DNA of 64,000 nucleotides, taken from the NCBI GenBank assembly GCA_900660155.1, contig CABFPE010000272.1, positions 31,632-95,631 of the forward strand, in the 5' to 3' direction. Under the pieces are notes generated by a model, which did no database searches, was not told where the DNA came from, and worked only from the letters and a program-made list of their open reading frames with translations. Position 1 is the first letter of the stretch. Each line of letters begins with the position of its first letter. The position numbers and the translations under genes were made by a program. Positions 25,290 to 38,831 of the stretch are shown here, in pieces. The DNA is from Hofstenia miamia (Eukaryota > Xenacoelomorpha > Acoela > Hofsteniidae).

Positions 25290-26895
25290 AAATGTATAAA
25301 TGTGAAATAGAAAATGAAACAATTTTGCGACAAATGGAGGAACAACCATGGGTCACAACAATAAAAACAATAAAAAGACAATTGGAAGACACTAGTGATA
25401 TAGTAAAAAAGATGATTGCTAAAAACATAAATACTATAATAGAAAAAGAAATGAAGAGATATGAAAAGGAAAGCCCATGATCCCTATTTACAAAAATAAT
25501 CAAATGCACAGAAACAATGAGAAAAGGTAGAATTACTAAACTGGTCAAAATATAGGAGATGGTAACAAAAAACCAAGGGAGATTCAATTAAAAGAACAAA
25601 AGAAACAATCAACAGAATCAACATGGAAAAATGGGACAACACAGGACCAGTAAGCAGAATTGAATGGGGTGATATAGATGATGAAAGATTTCTGGTAGAA
25701 ATAAAAATAGCACAAGAAAAACAAATGGAAACAGTACAAAATTCCAACAAATAAGGGAAATCCAAACAGTGGCAATGATGAAGATAATGTTCATGGAAGC
25801 ATTCATGAAAACAGAAATCAAAGAATTGGTTAAACCATTCAATCAAATAGCATTAGACATGAAATGTATAACATCCAGAATTGAACTAACACCAAGTATA
25901 CTAGATAAACTGAAGAGGAAAGGGCTAAGTTAAAAATTCTGGGAAAAGATAAGAAAAAGCAGGATGAATTATCCAGCAACAATAGGATTGCAACATCCCC
26001 AACAACAAATACGAAATATGAGGTAATAAAAGAAAAGATAGAAGCAAACATCTTAAAATGCACACCATCAAAGACAATATCAATACCAATGATACTGACA
26101 AGATGCTGAATGCCAAAGGAGAAAGTAGTTTCAAAATCATTCTTACATGAATACAACTCCTGCACAAATATGAGAGCAAAAGCAAAAAGCATCATAAAAA
26201 AGAAGAGTACAAGAAATCATGAGAAATGATGATATGAAACAACAACACAAAAAGAATATTCATCAATGCAAAATAACACCATATCAGTTATATACAGAAG
26301 ACAAACTCATCAATAAACAACTACAGAGACTAAAAGAAGAAATTGAAGAAGGAGTATAAAAGCAGTAATACTATTCTCTTGTGTAAATGACACCATATGG
26401 CTCAACATTTGGAACAGAGAATACTGATATTATGACGTCTTGAAAAGAGTGGAAATAATAAGAATCAACAAAAAACAATCCAGAAGAAGTACATGATCAT
26501 ATAAGTTTCTTTTACAAGGATGTGGCAAATACACACAGCCTATTAAAAGTTTTTCAATTCTTTTATCTGGAAATGAGGATGTGTGAATAGTTGGCACACA
26601 CAAGTAGAGCTGACGCACATATGACACTGATGATAAGTTTGAAAGGGTTACACTAATACCAGAAGCTCTGTCAAATATTCACTGAGAAAAATGAAATAAC
26701 AATGATTTCAGAAACAATCAAAGAGTCAAAGTCCTTGAAATACACAGATGTAGTGATGACAGAGAAAGAGGCAGTATTAAAATAACAAAAAAATGTGAGC
26801 TGGAACAATGCAAAAGCGGAAATACTGATAAACAGGGCAGATGCACAAGTGCATCTGTATTAAAATTAACATATGAAGAAATTTAATGCTAAAAA
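25290..26895 (+). mobile_element. Divergent copy of the Gypsy-like third coding region (fossil)
   Basis: Blocks in order match the third coding region elsewhere: a RQMEEQPWVTT block (compare 12750), a PFNQIALDMKCITSRIEL block near 25835-25890, a TLPETI-like equivalent near 26060, and FFYKDVANTHSL near 26505. They are clearly more diverged than the copies at 11.6-15.7 kb and 41.6-45.5 kb, so this is an older insertion or another subfamily. It is heavily broken. No LTR is visible at its right end. Confidence 0.7.
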
Positions 26896-29800
26896 TTTAA
26901 CATTGTATGACGACATCTCTTAACATCACTCAGCATCTCAATTCAATTTCTTAACTGGAATTTGTATATTTTTTATTGCAGCAATAGATATATATATTTG
27001 ACAATTCTAAAATGTCATTTGTTGTGCAGGTAGATACAATTTTTGCTCTAACTGTTATTCTAGTGGTGTCATTTAGTCAAAATATTTCTATTCTTTTTCA
27101 AGGGGAAATGCCAGTTTTTTAAATGTTTGGCTTCATTCTGTTGTTCAAAATTTCAAATCTAAAAATGACATTTATTGGGCAGATAGACGCATATCTTAGC
27201 TACAAAATCATTACAAAATTTTTGCACTAGCTATTATTCTAATGGTGTCAAAAATCCAAAATATTACTTCTATATATGTTTTCAAAAGAAAGTGTTGGTT
27301 TTAGAATGCTTGATTTAAATTCATTGTCAAATTTTAAACATCTTGAATTGTTGTTCATTTGTATTTTACTTGACATATTAGGAATTCAAATAAATCAAAT
27401 ATTAAGTAAATCTGATTCTACAAATGATTGTGTTGACAATATTTTGCATTGAACATTTGAATCATTTACATAATTCAGTATGAATTCATTAGAATATAGT
27501 AGATGTGCTACTGCAACCAGTAATATAATTCAATTTAATAAATTTTTTTAGTCTCCATTATTATATTGAATCGTGCAAATATGTATATTATAAATAATAT
27601 TTTTATAGAAATAAATTGTACAGGAAACTACCTTTATTGCTATTTAATTTACTATCTTGAAATTTTGATTGATTTCAGTTATTTCAAGCTAATATATAAT
27701 TTAATTTTAATTCTAATTTCATTTTTTGAAAATACTAACAAAATTTTTTATTGCTAAGAATCACTGTTGCTATTAATTATATTTATTTGGAGTGATATTA
27801 ATTCCAATATTTACAATAAAATCTTGCGTTTTTAGTAAAGATATACAGAATTACAAATACTTGTGCATTTAATTGAAAGCCAAAAATATATGAAGTGCGA
27901 ACTTAAGTGAGAGCCAAAATTTTAGCTAATCTAGCAAAACAGTATATTAATTGCCTTTAATCAGAGTAATATCAAATCCAATATTCTATTATTCATTCCA
28001 TAATTTTAGCTAATGTATTTTCCTAAAGTTTAGTAACCACTATTTTTTTAACTAAACTTATGCAGGTCAACTTCTTGCCAGCACAATAATTACTCATGCG
28101 AGCAGAGAATGTGTGTAAAATGTTTTTCAGCTCTCAATAGAAAAATATGATAAATATCTCTCTTGTACATATTTTGCTTAACATGCTAGATAACTAAGAG
28201 TACTTTTACTTATTAAATTATAAATTGTATGGGCTTTTTCTGCTATTGCAATTTTAGGAGAGAACTGCTGATTGCTTGCGCCACCATTGAGTACCATACC
28301 ATTGTGTACCAAATTATGAAAACTATAATTGTATAATAGGAAACAAATTTATGGTCATTAAAGATGTCAAACTTAAAAATATGGCTGCGCTGTAATCTTA
28401 ATTGCAATCCATAAATTTATTGTTACATATATGGTAATTATATTGAGTTTCAATGAAATTCTAAAGTTTTATGTCATATATGTCAATTCTATGGCTAAAT
28501 ATTTATTTTACATTGTTTTGAACAAAAAACACCTTGATAGAATAACAATTGGTGTTGTGCAAAAATTTATACTACTACAAATACTAAAGATGAAGTTGTT
28601 TCCCATTTGTAATAGTTGATTGCAAACAAATACTAACTATTAATTGTTTCCATTTTCAATGTTTGTGGCTAACAAAGCGAGTTGTATTGGAAAACAAACA
28701 AAAATTGTTTTATTTTAAAATTTGTTTCTGAAGTTTTCAAAATCGTTCTGCAAATTATTGAATTGCTTATGTGATACCACCACAGTTTCATATTATATAC
28801 AAATTCAGCTTTCAATTGGGTAGTTATTTTGCGAAATATTAGAAATGACGTTATTTATTTGCCATTACCTACATACATTTTACCACACATTCACTCTCTA
28901 TTACATAATTGTGATCTTACACCTGCGAAATTTAAAATATTGGAATTAAGAATGGCTAATATATTTCGACTATATGGTCAAAAAATAAACGACAAACATG
29001 CTTGTGGTAACACAACAAAAATATTAGCCACATGAATTTATAAATAAATATATTCAATAAATGGGATTTTCTAAATATTTATGTGATAGCGAAATTCTTT
29101 TCAAATTGTAAATGTTCACCAGCAATTATACTCTCGTTTTATGCTAGCACAGTGCAACAAAGAAATTATTTCAGTTATTGATATTCTGTTGAAAAAGTGA
29201 ATGATTCAATTATCAGGGTTCAGCACCTCATGAAAGCCTTGAGTTTATTGGCGAAAGTGTGTACATTGGAAGTAAACCAGACTAGCTGACTCCACAACAA
29301 CACTAGAGCGAGACAAAAACATTTTTGAAATTATTTACAAAAAATTTGTTCACATTCTTAACGAAATTGCGTGGTAATGTTTCAAAATGGAATTTTTTCC
29401 ATTAATACATAGCATGTTGTAATTTTAAGACGCTACCATTCGACCTGAAAATGTTTCATAAGAAATATTGTTTCAGAGAACAAAAAACTCGATTGCAAAG
29501 ATGTATACTCAAGAGATAATTATTTACTTGCAAAACCCTTGCATTTGACTAATGAAATGACTACGTTCAAACAACCAATGTTCAGATTAAAATGTAAAAT
29601 TTTAAGCTGGTGCATATGATTTTCTACTAGGACGTGCTTTTAAGTTCAGCACTTTACAGGTAAATTTATTTGTAGTATTCGAACACGTTTGAAACAAAAC
29701 TTTTCATAATTTACATGCTTGAATGATATGCAGGCTTGCATATGGAAATTCGATTGTTTTCTTTTGCCATAACTATTTTAGCAATATTTCCATATTTTTC

Positions 29801-30225
29801 CACAATTCTTAGATCTATGTAGTGACAATGGTTCTGTCTCATTAAATTGGCTTGTGCGACAATCCCCATAGCATGCAATTAATATTATTAAATTTTGAAA
29901 AATTATCAGCAGCATTCTAAAATCCGTAGTTCCAAGTTCTTTTACTCGCAGTTCCATGTTAATCCTAGTCAAATGGAACTGAGATTATGCAAGTAGAGCT
30001 GTTCGGTTACAAGCATTTCATGACTTTAACCTAATCAATGTTATTTTTCTAGCAACTGTAACCGACTTTTTTGTAACCTTAGCCGCCCACAATTTTTTGG
30101 AGTGCTAGACTAAATACTCAAAATATTAAAATTTCAACTAACGAAAGCTTTTGAAATGAAAATTATTAACGGTTAAACTAAGTTTGGGGAATTTTGTTAC
30201 TCCAAGAACAACTAGAATAGGATTT
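26896..30225. other. AT-rich intergenic or intronic sequence
   Basis: No gene or RNA is recognised. The short open frames do not resemble known proteins and are not repeated elsewhere in the window. A two-unit degenerate repeat lies at 27005-27325. Confidence 0.5.
27005..27325. repeat. Two-unit degenerate tandem repeat, about 160 bp per unit
   Basis: The blocks CTAAAATGTCATTTGTTGTG...TATTCTAGTGGTGTCA (from 27007) and CTAAAAATGACATTTATTGG...TATTCTAATGGTGTCA (from 27158) occur in the same order in two adjacent units. Identity is moderate. Confidence 0.6.
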
Positions 30226-30990
30226 TTACCTCAAATCAACTAGGAAGAACCTGATATTTTGTGACTTTTTCTCATTTTTAAGTACTTTTTGTTTGGACAA
30301 TATTGGAGCCATCCTAACTTTGCTTGTTTAGATTCAACAAAAACATCAACAGGCTAAGTTGGGGTAACTTTGCTACCCCAAAGGAAATCAGCTTAAAACT
30401 CTGCCGTAGGATGTTTGCTAGTTTATTATAGTAATGTCATGCTTGAAAAAACCTAATACTATAATTTCATGAAAATTTTATTAATATTAATTTTGTTTGT
30501 ACACAAAAAAACATCTATATTGTGAAGTTCTTTTTAGTTTTTGTATGCTATGATTTTTTTGCATATTTTAGTTGCTATTTAAAGAAGACAATCTGCGAAA
30601 AAGGCTATATTAAGCATAAGACCCCAAGAATTTGAATTTAATATATATGCAGAAAATCATATCATACAAAAACTAAAAAAGTGAGATTTTTTCACAATTT
30701 AGATGTTTTTTGGGTATAAGCTAAATGAATATTAATAAACGTTTTATGAAATCATAGCACTAGGGTTTTTAAGGCATTTTAATACTATAACAAACTAACA
30801 ATCATCCTAAAACAAACGTTTTAATCTGATTTCTTTCTGGGTAACAAAGCTACCCCAAACTTAGACTATTGATGTTTTTGTTGAATCTTGATAAGCACAG
30901 TTAGGATGATTCCCATATTATGCAGACAAAAAGTACTTAAGAAATGTGGAAAAGTCACAAAATATCAGGTTCTTCTAACTTGATTTGAGA
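30226..30990. repeat. Foldback element with 340-bp inverted arms
   Basis: The left arm (about 30229-30565) and right arm (about 30640-30990) are reverse complements at roughly 80 percent. Shared landmarks are AACCTGATATTTTGTGACTT, AAGTACTTTTTGT, GATTCAACAAAAACATCAA and GGGGTA(A/G)CTTTG(C/T)TACCC. The loop is about 75 bp. A piece of a third arm-like copy (CTAAGTTTGGGGAATTTTGTTA) lies just left at 30178-30200. The structure fits a nonautonomous foldback DNA element or an inverted duplicate of one. No coding capacity is seen. Confidence 0.8.
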
Positions 30991-32990
30991 ATAACAATAA
31001 TTTTTGTTTTTCTATTCTCTATGCTTTGAATGATTCACACTAAATTTATTATTTTAATTCATTTTATAACTATTCTTATATTTAGTGTGGAATGTCCCCC
31101 TTTCACATTTCTAAAAATTGTCTATTTTACAAAATAGCAAAATATTTAAAACTAAGTTTGTGCTTAGGGTCTTTTTCAAAAATTTGGTCACTCATGTGAT
31201 CATGACTAAGGTGTCTTCCCGTCATAGTTTTCTGCTTACGCCTCTCTATATTTAAATTTAGGTTATTTTGAATTTTTAGAGCATTGAAAATATCTTTTTT
31301 TGAAATTGTATTTCTAAAAATTTACATTGAATTTTTGATCCATAAAATAATATCAATTTCCCTAACTAACACATAAGGGTTTATCAGATATTATATTTGG
31401 GCGATATTTTAAGACGAATTCCTACGTAAAACCGTCGAATTAGCATTCAAATTTAACTTGTTATGCCCATAGCTTAAGAGAGGTATTCGTAGAAAGATAC
31501 ATTTCTGAAATCAATTTTTAGTATTTCATAAACATTCATTCATGTAATTTATGTGCCGAATCCTCGATTTTTGAAATACTAACAAATGAGAATCATTTGA
31601 CTATTTGTTATTGCAGATGTAGTTCAATCAAATATTCGAATATCTTTCAAAAATAAAAAAGCCATATTTATTCTCAGGAAATACTACAAATAATGAAATT
31701 ATGAGTGCATGCGGCTATGCATGGGTTTTTTGAATTTACAATTTGTTTCTCAAATGATATTGTTATACATTACATGTTATACATTACAATTATATTAAGT
31801 CATTCAAAATTAGCCCAAACCCATCAAAAGCCCAATTTATTAAGTGGAATATGTTCAGCACAGGGCCGAATGAGTGATAAAGCTATAGATATGCTTTTCC
31901 ATAAAACTAGCCATTGATTCCTCTCATGTTTGAAACAACTATATTTCTGACACAACTAGGAAATTTTGTATTAGTATTATTGGAAGATGAATAAACTTTT
32001 GTTTTTTCTTATCTGCAATCAAAATATTTGATCAGAATTGGCCAATTCCAAAATTGGTATTGAGTCCGGTACATTCTTTCAAACTTTGAAAACCAGCTAA
32101 TGGATACTATTTGTTCCTTTTAAATTTATGTATTCGTTTCAGATATCAATATCAGGCTATGCTTTCTGAAGCAACTGTTACTATTTGCAGCAAGTCATCA
32201 CCATATCAACTACGATTAATTTAACCCAATTAGTTTATTTAATTTTTGTTTATTCGATACTTAAAATTTGACTCACTAAAAAGTCTTTATTTTTTGAAAA
32301 TTTTTAGTTTGAGTATTTTGTTTGTTACTGTTATCAATAAAGAGAAGGTTAGGCTAAAGTAACGAAATGCTTGTAATTGGAATAGCTCTTATCAGTATGT
32401 CTAAAAAAATCCATGTCACAATGTTTCAGATTTTTGTTACATTGAAACTTCAAAAATTTACAAATGTATTTGTAATGAATAAGATATATTGTCACTGGAG
32501 TGTGTTGTTATTGTAAATTATAAATAAATATAAAATTACTTGTGAAACAATAGAATAGAGACGAAAACATTCGAGTAGTGTTTTGGAACTCGAATTGCGG
32601 CCGGGTAGGGACACACAATATTTTTTTAAATGCAAAACACTACATTGGAGATCATAGTTTGGGAAATTTTTTTTGATCTTGCAAATCTAGTTTTTCAGAA
32701 AGTTCATTTCAAAAATTATATGGTGCTTAACTAAACAACAGACCCTATCAACATTGGCTACCAGCCATGTAGAAAAATGCAAAATTTGGCAATGGTAAAC
32801 TATATAGTTCAGAAATAGTACAAAAATACTAAATGTGAAGAAAATCCCCGGGTACGGATATAGGCTTTGTATCTGGTCACTTTGATTTTGGTAGGACGCA
32901 TTTGCGACTTGTTTTATATAGGCACAAAATCGATATTATTTGAAGTTTTATAATATTGTGTATATAAAACTCAATTTTCAGTCTTGTTAG
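30991..32990. other. AT-rich sequence, no gene recognised
   Basis: I see nothing here that I can support: no terminal repeats, no conserved coding blocks and no RNA gene. Confidence 0.5.
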
Positions 32991-33126
32991 GCTGGTCATA
33001 CACTGCCGGTAAATAAAGAAAGTAAAATCCAATTAAAAAATTCTCTAGTTTATGGAGGTGTAAGACGAACTAGGTAAAATCCAATTAAGTTTACTTTACT
33101 TTACCTTATGGCAGTGTTCGACTAGG
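32991..33126. mobile_element. Short MITE-like inverted-repeat element
   Basis: The left end CTGGTCATACACTGCCGGTA and the right end, read in reverse complement, CTAGTCGAACACTGCCATAA match over most of their first 16 bases. The subterminal GTAAAATCCAATTAA sequence also occurs in both halves. Total length is about 135 bp. The target duplication is unclear, so the superfamily is not assigned. Confidence 0.5.
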
Positions 33127-34127
33127 GTTCAAATGTAATTTTAGATTAATTTAATACTATCATTTGAACAACAAGTGCTTATTTTTTGGAAAATCTATGT
33201 CAGTCACTTTTTTTCTGCGGTTTACGTTGGGTATGATTCAGAGTAGGGTTCTGACCGGGTACACTGATGTGCAGTTAAACTGCGGGTTTGGTCAGAAAAA
33301 TTGTACTTGGATCTCACCACTGTACTCTGACATCTTCATCTAGAGATCCGATGAGAAACGCGTGGGAATTTCATGGGAATCTCACAATAACTGTTGTGGA
33401 TATCAGGTTGTGAATGGAAGTACAAACTTTCTTCAAATAAACTATTTTTCAGTTTTACTTTGAAAAACATTTTTCAAATATTTTCTATAATAAATCATTT
33501 TTGTCAATCATTATTTGATTGAATTGAAATTAATATAATAAAAATCTTCAAAACGACTATAATGTTGTGAATAAACTGCAATTATAAATTTCCATAAAAG
33601 CAATTAGGTATTGTGAGCTATTCTTTACTTATTTTCTAGTTAATTGCGGCATTGGCAGTGTTGAGGTGAAGCAGTTGCAGATTGATTAAATCAAGCAAAA
33701 ACAGATCATTTGCATTAACGAATAAAGAATTTGTAAGCCATGTACTTTTAAAATACATTTTTAATTTCTATATAATGATTTGCGGCAAAGAAATTTGTGC
33801 AATCATTAGACTCCCAGCATCTAAACGTATAGCTACGGCTAATCAGTATTTTAAATCTAAGCCTAGATGTATTTTGAAATATAAATTTAGTAAGATTCAT
33901 AATTTTCGAAAATGTGATGTAATGTAATCAATACATTAGTCACCGAAAAATAAATTATTTAACAATAATAAAGTAAGTTCATTTCGTAATTTTAATTTAT
34001 CAGCTAGAGGGCGAATAAATCATATACTAAATTTCATTCAAGTTTGGAATTGAAATGACGTAGACAAATAGAGCATATTCCGGTAGAGGGCCCAAAATTT
34101 TCTTAATAAAATTTCTTCATATGTGCA
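33127..34127. other. AT-rich sequence, no gene recognised
   Basis: No supported gene. A small inverted pair of TCAGAGTA-like motifs near 33238 and 33326 may mark another tiny element, but the match is too short to call. Confidence 0.4.
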
Positions 34128-35590
34128 GGCTGAGGAGGGCGTGTAGCATAATCCTGTAACTAAGAAGAATAAGATCAAAAAGCAATGAATAAAATCAAAT
34201 CAGAATAATTTCTGTGATTATTTTAATAAGATTTTTGATATGTTAAAATGTATAGGCAGTTGCATATCACCAAAATGTTTTGATAAAAATCTGAGTAAGA
34301 TTTCACTCCTCATTAATTTTAATTGAACATGCAGACGAGCTATGTGAATTCAAATTTAAATGGCCGCAAGTAATTGTTTTAAGAATATTATAAATAGATG
34401 AACTCAGTGTAAAGGTGATGAACTGAATTCTTTGGAATTGGTTATCTTTTTTGTTGATTTACGGTTTGAATTATTACATTACAATGTCTATATAAGCTAT
34501 TCGTGCATAGTAGTGGCCAGGAGTCCATGACAGGGATGATTCTAGGTTCTACATCAGACTTGTGAACGAGCCGTATTTTCTAAGCTCGGCTCGTTTAAAT
34601 TTTGAGTAAGTTCGGCTCAGCTCGCCACAGAAAATCTTTCAATGAGGCTCATTTCATCTCGGTATTTTTTTTAAAAAATATTGTGCTCTCAGAATTTTTT
34701 TAATTGTTCTTCCTATTATTTAATAAACATTTCTTAAATATGATTATAAGTAAGGAATATTGAATGAGAAAATAAGAAAAATCTGCATGATCAAATTAAC
34801 AAGCAGCACTATAAACTTGGTTTGCTTAAAAACGGCTGGTTGTATATCCAATACTCTGCTCAAGCTTGGCTCGCCACGTTGACAAGCTTTTTCTACATTC
34901 CTGACTACAAGATGCATTTAGGTTACATGTACAAGTAGGGGTTTTCTATAGTTCACTTAGCTAGCTATTGATCAATTGTGTTTTGCATATAGTAATAAAT
35001 TTGAGAAAGGCTAGTTAGCCAAGGTAGGAGATATCTTATTATGTTTAGATCCAAATTCTTGACAATAATTGGAAAGATAATGAGACCACATTGTTCTTGC
35101 TTTCTGTTAACTAAATGTAGGTTATTTTTATGATAGTTTGGAACATTTAATTACAGTATTACTGAATTTGGTTTTTCTATTTCATATTTACATTGGTAAT
35201 ATTGCAGCCAGTGTCATTCCTGGTTGCAGAGCTTATCATATGGCAGTTATGAACAGTGTAATGCAAATGAAATTTACTGTATTCACAAGTAACAGAGATA
35301 GGTCGAATCATGTCATGAATATTATTAGCACAACCTCAATAAATTAAGGTGCACATAATCTTTGTGGTTTGAGCTGAGTTGTCAGAGAATTGGAACATCC
35401 AAATGGATTAGATTAATTGGTGATTGATTGATTGGCTTTGGGCAGAGTCTCAGATGGATACTGAGATGGAGGTTACCTAAATAGTAACAATCACCAAAGC
35501 ATTAATCTAAGTTAACCAGTTTGGTATACATATCAGTTAATCAATATCAAACACCATTGAAACTACTGAAAAATCCTAAATGGTATAAAA
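34128..35590 (+). repeat. Type A-like LTR, plus orientation, with polypurine tract and nested MITE
   Basis: CAGGCTGAGGAGGGCG at 34127-34141 is the same end-of-element purine tract seen at 15688 and 41633. The LTR starts TGTAGCATAATCC at 34142. Its body is recognisable as the reverse of the type A/A2 LTRs: a block at 34505-34545 matches near 21880-21930, and CACCTAAATAGT-type sequence in reverse lies near 35470. A MITE at 34556-34890 is inserted in it. The right boundary near 35590 is approximate, because gag-like coding begins directly after it. Confidence 0.65.
34556..34890. mobile_element. hAT-like MITE with 8-bp target duplication
   Basis: The segment is flanked by TTCTACAT on both sides (34548-34555 and 34891-34898), an 8-bp duplication typical of hAT elements. 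The ends are imperfect inverted repeats sharing CTTGTSAACG: the left begins CAGACTTGTGAACG, and the right in reverse complement begins AAAGCTTGTCAACG. Inside are several AGCTCGGCTCG-like words. It is 335 bp long with no coding region, so it is a nonautonomous element. It interrupts an LTR and is therefore younger than it. Confidence 0.7.
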
Positions 35591-37085
35591 ATTAACAAAT
35601 AAGACGAATTGAGAAACTACATGTCACAAGTAGAGCAAATGCTGAAACTAAGCTCAAGAGAACAAACCTACTCAAAATACAAGTTATTTTCAAACATATG
35701 CAAAGGACTACCAGAAGCAATAAAACAACAATTTGAAATCAAATACAACGCCAAAGACACACTGGAGCATATGATTAGAAAGGACCTTGCAATCCAAATA
35801 ATGCTAGAAAATGAATGAGAGAATTAACAAAAGAGCAACACTAAACAAAACAGCAAGCAATACAAGAACAACATTAAAAAAATTCGATAACAAACCTAAG
35901 TTCTCAAACAAAATGAATTCATCAGACTGAAAATGAAAGATGGTACCACTAAGAAAATAAGAAATAGAGAATTAAATGTCACACCTGTGGCAACAAAGGC
36001 CACACAAAAAGGGACTGCAAATGACAGCTCAACATAATCAAAGAAGGAGAATCTTACTATGAAGAAAAAAAAGACCCAATAGAAGTAAGTGAAGAAACAT
36101 CCAAAGAGGAAGATGAAGAAATTATCAATGATTTAAACTAACAAGAGTGCCACCTCAAGAAAAACGTGCACCTATTCTAATAATCACTGATCTGAAAAAA
36201 TCTCCATAATAACTGATGAATGTGCCAAGAAGTTAACTACATGATGTAAACAGCAGATTGAGAAATGTCTCGGGTGACTACATTGACACAAAAGGCAAAT
36301 TGAAGAAAATATAAATCAGGATAGCCAACACAACATTTGAACAACCATTCATAGTGATAGATACAGAACAAAACCTGCTATCATTTGAAATGATGCTAAG
36401 CACTGATCTTTTAACAGAAAACAGATGCATTATAGATTACACAACTGAAACAAAAGCCCAAGAGGAGGTAATAATAACAGAAGAAAACAAAGAAAACAGC
36501 ACACCAATACTCTTAAGGTTACCAGAAGACGTGAAACTTCAACCAAATAACTGGAAAATGTTTACAATAGTTTGCTCTATGAGCAAACAGGAATCAAAAT
36601 GAAAAAACTATAACTCCTGTCCAGCCTATGCACCCTAAAACACGGAAAAGGTGTGATACCAATACTAAATGCAATGAATAGAAATGTTAGCATCAACAAA
36701 GAAAACATCAAAATAAATGGAAAAAGGACCACCACAGAAAAATAACTAATTTAAAAAGCAATAATATAATTGAAGAAGAAGAAGACAACTACAAAATACC
36801 GGAATAATACCTGAAAAGGGTAAAACACCTGACACCAACAGAAAGGAAACAACTAACTGACACACTATGGAAACACAAGAAAATCTTCAACTATGAAGAA
36901 ATCAGTGTTGGGAAGGCAGTGGGAGAGGCTTACAAAATAATAACAGCAACACAAGAACCAATCAGACTACCATGCTGAAGAGTCCCGGAACACTTGAAAG
37001 AAAACTACAATAAAATCCTCAATGAACTCATTGACAATAAAATCATCAACCTAGCTAAAGCCCCTATGCCACATTGACAGTATTC
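35591..37085 (+). mobile_element. Gypsy-like gag to start of RT, fossil
   Basis: A gag-like open stretch at 35609-35818 is followed at about 35980-36025 by the zinc knuckle CHTCGNKGHTKRDC, the CCHC nucleocapsid signature. Protease-region sequence lies at about 36150-36600. The reading then reaches an EHLKENYNKILNELIDNKII block, the same pre-RT block as at 5290-5345, and stops near 37085. Together with the better pol at 5264-7905 this shows what the family's 5' half looks like. It is broken in several places. Confidence 0.75.
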
Positions 37086-38325
37086 ATCAAGCATGGAGCA
37101 ATATTAATCTTTGAATTAGCATCTTAGTGCACTTATCTGCAGAAAAATTCGTAATGCACAGCATCTTGAGACAGTTTAGTCTCTACATTTTCATTAACGC
37201 ATAAAAAGACAATTTTATTTTAAAAAAGCTTTATTTTTGAATTTTTTTTCAAGTTAACTTGTGGTAACAAGTAAGGTGTCACATGGGGAGTTTGACCAAA
37301 GGAATTGCATATCTAAAAATTAAAATCAACATACCCCAGTCAATTTGGAAGATATTTTATTGATATTTGGGGAGCCTTTAGTACTAGTCTATGGACTAGT
37401 TTGGAACAGTTTTTTAATCACTTCAAAAATGGTAAATATCGGTAAAAATTTTTAATGCCCCAAAATAAAATTAGGGAACTTTAGACTATTTCAAATCCCT
37501 CAAAAATTTGTCTGCACCTTTAGAAGACTCTTAGAATGCAATTTTAAAATTTTAACAAAATTCGTTCACAATTGACAGAGTTAAGTCTATTTATTTCAAA
37601 AATTTCAAATTCTTAAAAACCTGAAAACCCTGATATCTCCTGAACTAAAAATCCGATTTTAAACATTTTAAGATTTTTTGAATCGTCGTGCAATTTTGAG
37701 TTAGACTACATAGTCATTTTAAAAAATTTTAGATTCTAATTCACCAGAGCTGAACATGAGTAAGGAAAACAGTATAAAAACTTACTTTCATTTCTTTCTA
37801 AAAATTTTTTGCAGAAATTTTTTCATTTCCTTCTAGCGGTTGAAGGAGTGCTTTGATCACTTTGGAAATAGGTGGGGCGGACTATTATCGGTCTTTCTGA
37901 ACAAAATTGTTAAATGATCGGCAGTCGTAACTCCAAAACTAAGAGCGCTAGACCCCCCTTAAAATCGGGAGAAAGGCTGGTAGTGCATATCTTAATTTTT
38001 TATATATTTTTGTATTATTGCAAAATAAATTAATTGAAATTGTCTTAAACAAAATTTTCTATATGTAATTTTTAATTTACAATCGAATGCACTAAGTTCC
38101 AAGTCAATAGAAGCAATATTCATGGAGATATTAACGATTAATCGCTAAAATCAAATTTAAAATATTTGTCCAATCAACTTTAAACCACTTCTAATCGATT
38201 GGAAATTAAATTTTACATCTAGAAACATTGACATTATATTTTTAACATTGATTCCCTACGATCAAGATAAAATTGTAGTGTAGACTGCCATTGAATTAAT
38301 ATTTTCTTGATAGACAAAATGACTA
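37086..38325. other. AT-rich sequence, no gene recognised
   Basis: No coding or RNA feature is supported. Base composition is somewhat less AT-rich near 37830-37970, but I recognise nothing there. Confidence 0.5.
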
Positions 38326-38540
38326 GTAGAGCAAACTGCAAAATTCTGCTGTTTGCTCTACATTTTCCGTAAATTCTGCAGTATGCTCAACTTCGCCAAA
38401 GGTAGAGGAAACGGCAGAATTTTACTGTCTGGACTACATAAAATTTATCACGGGTAGAGCAAACAGCAGCTGTGGAAAACTTAAAGTTGAGAATACTGCA
38501 GAAATGCATTTTAACTTAAATTGCAGTTTCCTCTACTACA
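38326..38540. repeat. Cluster of inverted GTAGAGCAAAC-type words
   Basis: GTAGAGCAAAC at 38326 pairs with GTTTGCTCTAC at 38351-38361 as a hairpin. Variants recur: GGTAGAGGAAACGGCAGAATTT near 38401, GGTAGAGCAAACAGCAGC near 38454, and GCAGTTTCCTCTAC in the other strand near 38523. An element built of alternating direct and inverted copies of one 20-bp word fits the pattern. No coding region is seen. Confidence 0.6.
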
Positions 38541-38831
38541 AATTTTTCAATCAATTTTAAAATATGCAATTTTCTCTCTCCAATTTTTTTCAAATATTTA
38601 TTTAAATCGGTAATATTTGATGTTTTTTAGATGTAATATTTCTCAATATGTTAGCTATAATCTACACATATTTATTACATTCTTGAATGAATAGTATTTA
38701 AATGCAACGCAATCAATGAAATATAGTACACAATATTTTAGAGACTTCAGATTACCCATTCTAAGATATTTGTAATAAGTACAAAAAATATTAAAATGTA
38801 TTACAAGTACATCGTGTAACATCTGCTACCA

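Noticed and set aside
28829-29035. A 68-codon open frame in AT-rich sequence
   Set aside because: It resembles no known protein, lacks splice or repeat context, and its length is expected by chance.
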